Assembly (NCBI GenBank): GCA_018402635.1
Contig: JAGYIP010000005.1
Coordinates: forward strand, 248,001-312,000
Length of the DNA: 64,000 bases
From: Burkholderiaceae bacterium
GTDB lineage: Bacteria > Pseudomonadota > Gammaproteobacteria > Burkholderiales > Burkholderiaceae_A
Reading direction: 5' to 3'
Position numbers and translations under genes: made by a program
Shown here: piece by piece, positions 34,225 through 43,170 of the stretch
Layout: each line of letters begins with the position of its first letter
Numbering within the stretch: position 1 is the first letter of the stretch
Notes under the pieces: model-generated
What the model saw: the letters and a program-made list of their open reading frames with translations, nothing else
Told to the model about the DNA's origin: nothing
The model's database searches: none

Positions 34225-35968
34225 GGCCACAACCCTTCAGTCCTACTACCTGGCCGAGCTCACGGCGCTTCGCGAGCTCGGCACAGAGTTTGCCCAGCGG
34301 CACCCGAAGATTGCGGGGGCGCTTGATCTTGGGCATGAGCAATCGCAGGACCCCCATACCGAACGGCTCATCGAAGCCTTTGCCTTCTTAACGGCTCGGC
34401 TGCAGCTTGATCTCGACCGTGAGTTTCCTAGAATTGCTCAGTCTGTTATTGATCATCTCTGCCCAGCCCTCCTTCAGCCAACCCCGTCGATGAGCATCGC
34501 GAGGTTTGAATGGCAGGAACGACTTCCAGGAGCCACCACTGGGCTGAGCATTCCCGCGCAGACCATGCTGGCCGTACGATCCCAGGAGGGTGTTCTCATT
34601 CGTTTTCGAACAGGCTGGGAGACCAGGCTCTTTCCATTGGTGGTTGGGGCGCTTAAGCGTGAAGAAGATGGCGCGGTAACCCTTTGCCTGCAGACGCTGG
34701 GCCAGGCAAATCTGGAAGACCTTGATCTTTCCAAGTTTCGTTTCTACCTTCATGGTGACTGGAGCACGCTTACGCCGCTTTTGGAGTTACTGCTTGCCGA
34801 GACCAGCAGGGTTTCTGTGGGCACCGAACTTGGCCAGCTAAAGGCCCTGCAGGCGCCCCCGAGCCTAACGGGCTTTGGTGATAACGAGGGGGTTCTTCCC
34901 TGTCCCCCATCTGCACATCCCGCCTACAGCCTTTTGCAGGAATACTTCGCCTTTGCTCAGAAGTTTCACTTCATCACCCTGCAGGGCATTGAAACGCTGG
35001 GGGTGAAAGGAAACACTCTTTTTATTCGCTTTCACCTTGGACCCGCTGCAACGCGTATTGCTAAGCTTAACGAAGACACCTTTCAGCTCGGCTGCGTTCC
35101 GGTTGTTAACCTTTTTCAGCGAACAACCGAGCCCATACTTGTTACCGATGAACGCCATGAATGGCTGGTGGTCGGCGATCGCGATCAGGAATCCAGCACG
35201 GAGATTCATAGTCTTCTTGAGGTCTCACTCAGTCAGCCAGGCGCTGAGCGTCCAGACATACTCTCTCCCTTTGGCGCCATGGGAGACTTCAGGGGCGATT
35301 CAAACCAGACCCTTTGGATGGTTCGTCGCGACCAGAGCCTTCGCAAAGACATCACAGGAACCGATCTTTTTCTTAGCTTTGTTGATCGCTCCCAGTTTCC
35401 TGTGCGACCCCCAAGCACAACGGTTTACGCCCAGGCTCTTTGTTGCAACAGGGGCCTTGCCGAGCAGGTTCCTGCACAGACGCAGTGTCATATGGAGACA
35501 ACCAACCTCGGGCTTAAGGCCACGCTTTTGCTCACACCATCTGCCCAGAAGTCACCGCCCCTGGGCGGCGATGCGGCCTGGCGTCTCACGCGACTGGTGC
35601 GTCTGCACCATGGAAATTTGCTTGGGCCGAATGCGCTTGAGCAGCTTCAAGCCTTACTGCAGCTTTTTGCTGGGGATCAAAGAAAAGATTCTGAGCACAT
35701 CGCCGGAATCGTTGATATTCAGGCCCAGCGAGGCTTTCAACGACTCGGCAAACAACCCTGGGCCGGTATGCTGCCCGGAACAGAAATCGCTCTGCGTATT
35801 GACCCGAAGTCGTTTTCAGCAGGCTCAGCCATTGTCTTCTCAGCAATGTTGTCGCGATTTTTCTCTCTCTACACCACTGTGAATAACTTTACGCAGACCA
35901 GCCTCTGGCGTGGCGATGACTGTCTTAAGCGCTGGCCTGCAGCGACCGGCTATCAGGAGATGCTCTAG
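34208..35968 (+). CDS. tssF: T6SS baseplate protein TssF
   Basis: A 586-aa baseplate wedge component. The N-terminus SYYLAELTALRELGTEFAQ and AGALDLGHEQSQDPHTERLIEAFAFLTARL with RIAQSVIDHLCPALLQPTPSM are diagnostic. The ATG at 34208 sits 5 bases after an AGGG site; ATG 34214 and TTG 34205 are alternatives. Intact over the whole length, and its stop overlaps the tssG start. Confidence 0.94.
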   Translation: MAMQSEATTLQSYYLAELTALRELGTEFAQRHPKIAGALDLGHEQSQDPHTERLIEAFAFLTARLQLDLDREFPRIAQSVIDHLCPALLQPTPSMSIARFEWQERLPGATTGLSIPAQTMLAVRSQEGVLIRFRTGWETRLFPLVVGALKREEDGAVTLCLQTLGQANLEDLDLSKFRFYLHGDWSTLTPLLELLLAETSRVSVGTELGQLKALQAPPSLTGFGDNEGVLPCPPSAHPAYSLLQEYFAFAQKFHFITLQGIETLGVKGNTLFIRFHLGPAATRIAKLNEDTFQLGCVPVVNLFQRTTEPILVTDERHEWLVVGDRDQESSTEIHSLLEVSLSQPGAERPDILSPFGAMGDFRGDSNQTLWMVRRDQSLRKDITGTDLFLSFVDRSQFPVRPPSTTVYAQALCCNRGLAEQVPAQTQCHMETTNLGLKATLLLTPSAQKSPPLGGDAAWRLTRLVRLHHGNLLGPNALEQLQALLQLFAGDQRKDSEHIAGIVDIQAQRGFQRLGKQPWAGMLPGTEIALRIDPKSFSAGSAIVFSAMLSRFFSLYTTVNNFTQTSLWRGDDCLKRWPAATGYQEML

Positions 35969-37056
35969 TGTCAGTGCGCATCGATAAGCTGCTCTCAACA
36001 CCTCAGTCGTATGACCTGCTTAAGGCCATTGCCCTGCTTGACCAAGAGGCAAGTCAGAAGGGTTTTTCCCCGCTCGATACGCGCGATGCGCAGCCCGCCT
36101 TGGAATCAAAAGGTAAGCAGACGGTTCGCCTCCTTGGCCAGGCAAGCCTGAGCTTTGTGCCAAGCGATATCTCAAGCATTAAGTCATCGCCTGCTACAGG
36201 CGAAGGCTTTGGGCTCACGACCGCAGTGATGAGTCTGGCAGGCAACTCCGGGCCGCTGCCCCTGGCCTTTACTGAAGAGCTCATTGCGCGCAACGCAAAT
36301 CAAGATTTCGCCACACGCGACTTTCTGGATATTTTTCATCACCGCCTTCTACGGTTGTTCTACCTCATACGTAAGCGTTCCCAGCCGGGGCTCTCCATTC
36401 AAGACCCCTGGCAGTCGGCGGTTCCTCGACTGGTCGGGCATCTGGCAAATCTTCCCTCGGACAATCCGGTTAGAAGTGACGATCCCCCAGTAACCTACCC
36501 ACGTCATTCCTCCTTCATGGCCATGGAATCGCGATCGGTCATTGGGCTTCGCCAGTATCTGTTTGACCAGCTCGGGATTCGCTTTCAAATTGAATCTTTT
36601 GTTGGGCGATGGCAGGCCCTGAGAGGCCATTTTGTGAACAGACTGGGGGCCTCCTCTGGGCAAGCGAAGGCCGTCGAGGGTCGTCATGCGGTGCTAGGTC
36701 ATAACGCCATCTTAGGTAAGCGCGTTATGGTGCCAAGTCACGGCATCCGACTCACCGCGGGCCCCATGCCAACTCAGGCGATTCATCAGCTTCTGCCTGG
36801 CGCCGTTGACTACCGAAAACTCAAGGCATGCCTTATTCAGTACCTGCCCTCACCCACCCTGGTTGAGATAGGCCTCTACCCCATGCGAGCCAGTATTCCA
36901 AGGCCCAGCCTAGCGACTCAGGCTAACCTTCGGCTTGGCCAGACGGCATGGCTTGTATCGAAGACAAAACGGGCGGTTAGTCCCAGTGCAAGCCGGTTCG
37001 AAATCGAGACCACCGACCAACACCATGGGAATGCTGGAAAAGGGGTGGGCGTATGA
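35968..37056 (+). CDS. tssG: T6SS baseplate protein TssG
   Basis: A 362-aa partner of TssF. The conserved LPLAFTEELIARNANQDFATRDFLDIFHHRLLRLFY block is present in segments at about residues 94-130, followed by GLRQYLFD. It starts at GTG 35968, overlapping the tssF TAG by one base, and ends in an ATGA overlap with vgrG. Intact. Confidence 0.93.
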   Translation: MSVRIDKLLSTPQSYDLLKAIALLDQEASQKGFSPLDTRDAQPALESKGKQTVRLLGQASLSFVPSDISSIKSSPATGEGFGLTTAVMSLAGNSGPLPLAFTEELIARNANQDFATRDFLDIFHHRLLRLFYLIRKRSQPGLSIQDPWQSAVPRLVGHLANLPSDNPVRSDDPPVTYPRHSSFMAMESRSVIGLRQYLFDQLGIRFQIESFVGRWQALRGHFVNRLGASSGQAKAVEGRHAVLGHNAILGKRVMVPSHGIRLTAGPMPTQAIHQLLPGAVDYRKLKACLIQYLPSPTLVEIGLYPMRASIPRPSLATQANLRLGQTAWLVSKTKRAVSPSASRFEIETTDQHHGNAGKGVGV

Positions 37057-39186
37057 GACAGGGCTATCGTCAGACCGGCAACCTGGCCACAATAAAAACG
37101 AGCCTTTCAGGCGATGCACTGCTTGTAACTGAGCTGCAGGCAAACGAAGGCCTGTCTGAGCCCTTCTCGGTTCGTCTTCAACTAAAGTCTGAAAATGCCA
37201 GTATTGATACGGCCGCCTTGGTCGGACAAAAAGTAACCGTCACAATCAATCTCTCGAACGGCTCACAGCGTTTCTTTCATGGAATTTTTAAATCGTTGGG
37301 GCTCGAGACCATTGATGCTGCCTTTGCCTACTACACCGCAGAGATCGTTCCCGAGCTCTGGCGCATGGAGCTCGATCGAGATCGGCGCATATTTCAGAAC
37401 CTTTCTGCCGTAGAAATTATTGAGCAATATCTTCAGTACTACGCAATCGTCTTTGAGAAGCAACTTATTGGCGCCTACCAAAGCCGCGAGTACTGCGTGC
37501 AGTACGACGAATCATCCCTTCATTTTCTTAGCCGACTTATGCAAGAAGAGGGCCTCTGGTATTTTTTCAAACAGTCGGCAAGCAGCTGCACCCTTGTACT
37601 AGCAGACCATAACGCTGCTTTTACCTACGAGGGGCCCGAGGCGCCGCTGGCCTTCAGAGGAAGGCAGACCGAGGCCTTTTCCGAGAACGCCATTCTGTCT
37701 GTTAAGCAGACTAACAAGATGGTCACCCAGGCCTGGGCAGTGTCCGACTACAACATGCTCACACCTTCTACGAACCTTGCTGCTGAGTCAAAGGGGCTTT
37801 CGGGGCAGGGGCGATGGTTTGAATATCCCGCTGCAGGCTCTGCGCCAGACCTTACCGCGGCATCGGCGCAGCGCCTGGCAAATGCCAGCCAGATCTCATC
37901 CTCAACAACCTGCTTTGAGACCATACGCTGCGAGCTGACAGCAGGCGCGCCCGTAACCATTTCCGAGCACCCTTCTTCGGCCCTCAACAAAGACTATATC
38001 GTCCAGTCAATCGCTCATAGCCTGCTCGAGGAAACCTACGTAAATGAGTGTCATGCCTTTTGCAAGTCACTGCCATTTCGTTCAAGTCGCAGTCTTGAAG
38101 AAACCAAGAGTCGCCGGGAACCACTCGGCCGTGGTCGTCGGACCCAGCGATGAAAAAATCTGGGTTGATGAGCTAGGACGAGTCCGGGTGCGCTTTTTCT
38201 GGGATCAATACAGCCCAAACGATGCAACAAGCTCTTGCTGGATGCGGGTGAGCCAGAACTGGGCAGGCAGCAGCTGGGGTAGCGTTTTTCTGCCGCGTGT
38301 CGGTCACGAGGTGATTGTCTCTTACATCGATGGTGACCCCGACCGACCCATGGTCACAGGCTCTGTCTATCATGCCGAGGAAGAGCTTCCGGTGGATCTT
38401 CCCGCCAACAAGACCCAGTCCATCTTGCGCACCCAATCCGTTAAAAAAAGCACGACCACCCTTGAGGCAATCAAGAAGGCCGCGGTCACTGCTTTTAACG
38501 AGTCCAGCCAGGCAGGCGTGGCGTCACTTGCTGCAAGCTTTGGAATCGGCCAGTCCAGTGACCGCGAGCCCGGCAATGCCATTCGATTTGAGGACCAGTC
38601 GGATGCCGAAGAGTTCTACCTTCACGCCCAGAAAGACATGACCGTAGAGATCGAACATGACAGCAGCACGACGCTCTATGAGGGGTCGGAGACGCACACA
38701 CTAGAGAAAGGAGACCGCACAACAGAAATCAAGACGGGTAAAGACCTGCTTAAAATTGCGAGCAATCGAGAGATTGAAGTCGGCGGCAATGAGACCCATA
38801 CGACCTCAGGCGATCTGACTCAGTCGGTTTTGAAGAATTTAGCGCTAGATGTCACGGGCGATCTGAATCAGACCGTCACGGGCAATATGATTGAGTCCAT
38901 TACGGGCAATATGAATCAGACCATCACGGGCGACTATGTACTTAAGGTTAGCGGCAACCTGCGTATCGAGGTCGATGGTGATCTCTCGCTAAGCGCATCG
39001 AAGTCGCTAAGCAGTAAGAGCGGTACCGAGCACAGTGCTGAGGCTGGAACAGCTCTCAGTGCGAAATCAGGCACGGCCATGGACCTTACCGCGGGCACTG
39101 CATTGAATGTCAAGGCATCCGCCCAGGCCAGCGTCGATGGGGGCTCGATGCTTGCGCTCAAGGCCGGTATGGTCAACATTAACTAG
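37053..39186 (+). CDS. vgrG: T6SS spike VgrG (TssI), interrupted by one frame break
   Basis: The membrane-puncturing spike, about 710 aa if joined. The first part (37053 to about 38090) has the gp27-like region with REYCVQYDESSLHFLSRLMQEEGLWYFF. The second part (from about 38090 in the next frame) holds VDELGRVRVRFFWD, the gp5-like OB fold and a long repeat region of TGD/GNM units (about 38800-38970 in DNA) that forms the triangular beta-helix, ending without an added effector domain. The two parts join as PFRSS-R-VLKKPRVAG if one base near 38090 is skipped. Read as given, the spike would stop at 38153 and lack its tip. Confidence 0.88.
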
Positions 39187-39193
39187 CCAAACA

Positions 39194-39805
39194 ATGCCCA
39201 TGTCAGACACCTTTGAACGCCACCTTGCCAACGGAACCCTCATTGAGCGCGGACTTTTAGGCGAACAAGGTCTTGAGGGCCTCTACGAGGTCTTTGACTC
39301 CGAAGGCAGGCCTTGCCTCAAGTGCGCCTACCTTGGCGGAGAGCGCCATGGAACGAGTGACTATTTCAAGAATGGCCGCCTAAGCATGCGTCAGAATCTT
39401 ATTCAGAATCAGCTCCACGGCATCACACAGAGCTTTGACGATTCCGAAAGGCTTGCAGCAGAGCTTTCCTATGCAAATGGGCTGCTGCACGGAGCAAGTA
39501 AGTTCTATTCCCAGGGTACCTTAAGTCGCCAAGCGCACTACCTTAATGGAATGCTTGACGGGCTTGTTGAAGAGTATTCAGAGGACGGCAAACTTTTGTC
39601 ACGCTCAGAGTACTCAAAAGACCAACTGCATGGCGAGCGCTGCCTGTTCTGGCCCAATGGAAAGGTGCTTCAACGCGAGGCCTACGAGCGGGGCATTCGC
39701 CAAGGCGAAATTGAAAAGTTTGACGAGGCTGGGAAGCCGCTTAAAGACAAGCTTAAGTTGGTGTCAATGGGCGACCGTCTTGCTTCCGCGCTAAGAGGCG
39801 ACTAA
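39194..39805 (+). CDS. YwqK-like/MORN-type repeat protein in the VgrG module
   Basis: A 203-aa protein made of about six repeats of the kind GxLxxxxxYxNGxxHGxxxxYxxxG (for example SYANGLLHGASKFYSQG and YFKNGRLS), typical of the 'YwqK family antitoxin' or MORN-like proteins. ATG 39194 is chosen; a longer reading would run back into vgrG. It stands between the spike gene and the PAAR-like gene, where adaptors, effectors or immunity proteins are usually encoded. Which of these it is cannot be told from sequence. Confidence 0.75.
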   Translation: MPMSDTFERHLANGTLIERGLLGEQGLEGLYEVFDSEGRPCLKCAYLGGERHGTSDYFKNGRLSMRQNLIQNQLHGITQSFDDSERLAAELSYANGLLHGASKFYSQGTLSRQAHYLNGMLDGLVEEYSEDGKLLSRSEYSKDQLHGERCLFWPNGKVLQREAYERGIRQGEIEKFDEAGKPLKDKLKLVSMGDRLASALRGD

Positions 39806-40191
39806 TGGGTAAACAAGTCTGCGCAGGTGCCATGATGCAGTGCTCTTTCGGGGTTGCACCCGCCTCGCTGGTCGTGCTTCCGGTGAATTGCGTGTTCACC
39901 ACAACGCCAGCAGCAAACATTCTGGACAACATTCCAATGCTAAACATCTTACCGTTTGGAATGTGTCAATCGATGGCCAACCCCACCGTAGCCGCTGCAA
40001 CCGCAGCGGCCATGGGCGTTCTTACGCCAATGCCTTGCATGCCACTCACGCCTGCGCCCTGGTCACCGGGAAGTTCAACCGTAAAGCTTGGGGGCATGCC
40101 TGCCTTGCAAGACAGCTCGAAACTTAACTGTGTATGGGGGGGGTCTATCTCTATTAATCAGCCTGGCCAACAAACCGTAAGCATTCCCTAG
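39805..40191 (+). CDS. DUF4280 PAAR-like spike-tip protein
   Basis: A 128-aa protein with the DUF4280 pattern: CAGAMMQCSFGVAPASL at the N-terminus, NIPMLNILPFGMCQSMANPTVAAATAAA, GVLTPMPCMPLT and APWSPGSSTVKLGGMPAL with paired cysteines. DUF4280 proteins are PAAR-like tips that sit on VgrG. No toxin domain is fused. It starts on the last base of the preceding stop codon. Confidence 0.82.
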   Translation: MGKQVCAGAMMQCSFGVAPASLVVLPVNCVFTTTPAANILDNIPMLNILPFGMCQSMANPTVAAATAAAMGVLTPMPCMPLTPAPWSPGSSTVKLGGMPALQDSSKLNCVWGGSISINQPGQQTVSIP

Positions 40192-40202
40192 GTCAACCCA
40201 TC

Positions 40203-40442
40203 GTGGAATTTCGAATCTCTCTTACACCCCGACTCAGCATCTTCCTGGTGCTCTTTAGCCTTATTTTTCTCGTTCTCGTCAGTCTCATCGGCTATGAACT
40301 TGGCTATCGCGAAGGCCAAAAGTTTGTCACTCCAAATAACCTTGATAGCAAGGCTACAAGGCCAGAATCGTCTGAGGTCGTGGCCCGGCCAGCCAGCATG
40401 ACGGACGAACAATCAAACAAGGCTGGGACGCAAAGACCATGA
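40203..40442 (+). CDS. Small single-helix membrane protein, T6SS-linked
   Basis: A 79-aa product starting at GTG 40203, with one membrane helix (about residues 10-32) followed by a polar 45-residue tail that should be periplasmic. It ends in an ATGA overlap with the tssJ-like gene. No family is recognised; a role next to the TssJLM membrane complex is possible. Confidence 0.6.
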   Translation: MEFRISLTPRLSIFLVLFSLIFLVLVSLIGYELGYREGQKFVTPNNLDSKATRPESSEVVARPASMTDEQSNKAGTQRP

Positions 40443-40954
40443 GCTTGCCTTTTATCGACATCCGGCTTGCACGTGCTTTCATGCTTCTGGTCTGCCTTAT
40501 TACGCTGTCTGCTTGTTCGGTAACAGGGGCGTTGAAGTCTGCAAAAGACTTTCTTATACCGCCCGGTGACCGCTTGGAGTGGGACTACCTAAGCTTCCTG
40601 GTCGATGAGGGCGCAAACAATAACTCCCCCCTGTCTGTCGAACTGGTTTTAGTAACAGAGCCCGAACTCATTCCCATCGTTGCAGGTCTTTCAGCAGAGC
40701 AGTGGTTTGCCCAGCGCAAGGGCTTGCTGCAGACCAGCCCCTCAGGGCTCATCGTCCAGGGCGGTGAGCTTGTTCCAGGCAAAAGCCTAAGAATTGCTCG
40801 CACAAGCCTTCCTCAAGACAGAGCACTGGCTGTGTTTTTATTCATGAACTTTCTCTCAACCGCGGACCATCGACTTACGCTCAATCCCAAGGCCAGTGCG
40901 GTCATCGTACAAATCGGGCCCAACGACAGCACGCTTTCACCCATTGCCCGTTAG
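40439..40954 (+). CDS. tssJ: T6SS outer-membrane lipoprotein, TssJ-like
   Basis: A 171-aa product with a lipoprotein signal and lipobox LSAC (Cys about residue 26). The mature part has the TssJ pattern: a strand of VELVLVTEP type, a TSPSGLIV(Q)GGELVPGKSLRI stretch and a hydrophobic FLFMNFLS strand near the end. TssJ anchors the membrane complex in the outer membrane by binding TssM. Sequence similarity is weak as usual for this family, so the call also rests on its place before tssK. Confidence 0.78.
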   Translation: MSLPFIDIRLARAFMLLVCLITLSACSVTGALKSAKDFLIPPGDRLEWDYLSFLVDEGANNNSPLSVELVLVTEPELIPIVAGLSAEQWFAQRKGLLQTSPSGLIVQGGELVPGKSLRIARTSLPQDRALAVFLFMNFLSTADHRLTLNPKASAVIVQIGPNDSTLSPIAR

Positions 40955-40981
40955 GACACCTATGCTCATAGGACTCTCCTT

Positions 40982-42334
40982 ATGCAATTTCTAAAGCCAA
41001 CACTTCCTGTGCAGTGGCATGAGGGCATGCTTCTTAGCCCGCAGCACTTTCAACAAGAAGCCGAGAGCCTTCGCAGCGCCTTTGCATTTCATCAGGCACT
41101 TGCAACTCCTTACGGCTGGGGCTTTGAAACGCTTCAGATTGATGAGTCGCTTCTGCCAGCCGGGCGCGTTCGACTACTTACAGCCAGGCTGGTCTTTCCC
41201 GATGGAACAGCAGTCTGGTATGACGCACAGACCGACGAGGAACTTACGCTTGACCTGATGGCTGCGGATGCAGAGTTTGAGGCAGGCCCGGTTGACCTCT
41301 TTCTGCGCCTTGCCATTCAGCCGCAGCTCAACACACCTCAAAGACTTGGCCGCTACCGCCCAGTGGTCCAGGCACCCATCGAAGACAGTGTCTCTGAGGC
41401 CCTGCCTATTGACATCCCACGACTCGGAATGGCCTTAAGCCTCTCGCTTGGAGCCCCTCCTTCCGGGGCGTTTACGTCCATTCGCCTTGGTCGCATCATC
41501 AGTGTCGCAGGTGTCTTCCGGTTCGACAGCACGCTGCCCCCCTTGCTACGTCTGCACTGCGCTCATGCTCTGCTCGACCGTATTCGAAGCCTTCTGGGCA
41601 GTCTGCGTTCCAAGGCAAGCTTTGTAGCCCGGCAGGTGGCAGGACTTGCAAAGCCCGAGCTGCTCGCAGAACGCACACTGATGCAGCAAAGGCTAAGTGC
41701 CATGGTTGTGGCACTGCCCCAGGCCGAGGCAGTGGCGCAGTCTGCTCAGGCCTCTGCCTGGCAGGCCTATATTGCTCTTGTTCAACTCAATGCCCAGCTC
41801 AGCCAACTTAATTCAGCCACGGTGCCCCATGCGCCTCCTATCTACGACCACGACAACCCTTCAATAAGTTTTGATCCCTTGCTTGAATCACTGGAACAGC
41901 TGGTTCTTGAAATAAGCCAAGACTATCGAGAGATTCGTTTCTCTTGGGCGCAGAACGCCTTTGAACTTGAACTGCAACGTTCCTGGCTCGATACACGACT
42001 GGTGGTCGGGCTTCACGGGGAGTCTGAGCAGGTCATGACAGACTGGATGGAGGTGGCCTTAGTTGGAGAGGCTGGCGAACTCGATGAGCTTATGGAGCGC
42101 CGTATTCTCGGGCTTCGAAGATTGCGCGTGGCATCGGCCGATGAACTTGGCCTGCGTCCACTTCCCAAGACTGTCTTTTTTGAGATTCAGCCTGGTGCGC
42201 TCGTAAATTCTGAAAGCCCACGACTGGTCATTCGCTCATCAAGTCGCACCGGGCCGCTTACCCCACCGCGTAGCATCGTGCTTTATGTTGCGAATCAGCC
42301 CGGCGCGCAACGGTCTAAGGGGACTGCCGCGTGA
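40982..42334 (+). CDS. tssK: T6SS baseplate-membrane linker TssK
   Basis: A 450-aa protein opening with PVQWHEGMLLSPQHFQQ, the signature of TssK. It connects the baseplate to the TssLM membrane complex. The C-terminal receptor-like domain with LPKTVFFEIQPG is present. Intact; its stop overlaps the GTG start of tssL. Confidence 0.95.
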   Translation: MQFLKPTLPVQWHEGMLLSPQHFQQEAESLRSAFAFHQALATPYGWGFETLQIDESLLPAGRVRLLTARLVFPDGTAVWYDAQTDEELTLDLMAADAEFEAGPVDLFLRLAIQPQLNTPQRLGRYRPVVQAPIEDSVSEALPIDIPRLGMALSLSLGAPPSGAFTSIRLGRIISVAGVFRFDSTLPPLLRLHCAHALLDRIRSLLGSLRSKASFVARQVAGLAKPELLAERTLMQQRLSAMVVALPQAEAVAQSAQASAWQAYIALVQLNAQLSQLNSATVPHAPPIYDHDNPSISFDPLLESLEQLVLEISQDYREIRFSWAQNAFELELQRSWLDTRLVVGLHGESEQVMTDWMEVALVGEAGELDELMERRILGLRRLRVASADELGLRPLPKTVFFEIQPGALVNSESPRLVIRSSSRTGPLTPPRSIVLYVANQPGAQRSKGTAA

Positions 42335-43170
42335 CTCGACGAGAGCCCGAGCTGGAAACACCGCATCTGGGCAGTGCAACGAGCCCACAGATTCAGCAGT
42401 TTCGCGCCCTGCTTCAAACGATTCACACGCTGCAACGTGAGCAGCCAACCTCCAGCACGCCGGACGAAGACAAGGCTAAGGCGGCGGCAATGGTGCGCGA
42501 TCAACTGGTGCAGGCCATTGCCGCACAAGAGCTTGAACTTGCCGCGGCTGCAGCCACCGACGAGCTCGCCACCTTAGACGAGACCCGTTACCTAAAGGCA
42601 GCCCTTGCCGACGAACTGCTTCTGCATTCCGTCTGGATGGGCCAGTCGGCACAGCTTGACTTCCTTCTTGAGGATCAGCTTTTTCATACAAGCTACTCGG
42701 GCCAGGAGGTCTTTCATCGAATCGACGGCATCTTGCGTGACCCTTCGGCACGTGCAACCTATTTGTCGTCCATTTATCTGTTTGTTATTAATGCCGGGTT
42801 TCAAGGCCAGTATCGAGGCGAACCCTTTGCGGAAGATCGGCTTCAAGAAATTGCTGAACAACTCTTTAGACGGGCCTATCGTCGACCCGCGCAGGCCCTT
42901 TCAAGGGCCATTCACCCCACCGGCCGTGGCGAACAACGAATCTGCCATCAGGCCTACGAGAACGTTCTATCGGGCCTAGCCCCCATCAAGGTCTTTCGCT
43001 TTACGAAGGGCACGGTTTTATTCATTGGCCTTTTTCTTGCGCTTGGGCTTGCCTCACAGCTGATCTGGTTGTCAATCTCAGCTCCTGTGAGGCAGGCACT
43101 TAACGATAACAGTGCTGCCACCGCAAGCGCCGCGCAGACCAACCAGGCAGGCCGCGAGCAGACACGATGA
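42331..43170 (+). CDS. tssL: T6SS inner-membrane protein TssL (DotU)
   Basis: A 279-aa protein with a cytoplasmic domain (DETRYLKAALADELLL, the DotU motif, then YLSSIYLFVINAGFQGQYRG) and one C-terminal membrane helix (about 229-250). No OmpA-like peptidoglycan-binding extension follows, so cell-wall anchoring would need another protein. GTG start in a GTGA overlap with tssK; ATGA overlap with tssM. Confidence 0.92.
   Translation: MTRREPELETPHLGSATSPQIQQFRALLQTIHTLQREQPTSSTPDEDKAKAAAMVRDQLVQAIAAQELELAAAAATDELATLDETRYLKAALADELLLHSVWMGQSAQLDFLLEDQLFHTSYSGQEVFHRIDGILRDPSARATYLSSIYLFVINAGFQGQYRGEPFAEDRLQEIAEQLFRRAYRRPAQALSRAIHPTGRGEQRICHQAYENVLSGLAPIKVFRFTKGTVLFIGLFLALGLASQLIWLSISAPVRQALNDNSAATASAAQTNQAGREQTR

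Noticed and set aside
38800-38990. Tandem TGD/GNM repeats that look like a DNA repeat array
   Set aside because: They are in-frame coding repeats of the VgrG beta-helix, and the DNA copies are too degenerate for a CRISPR or mobile repeat.
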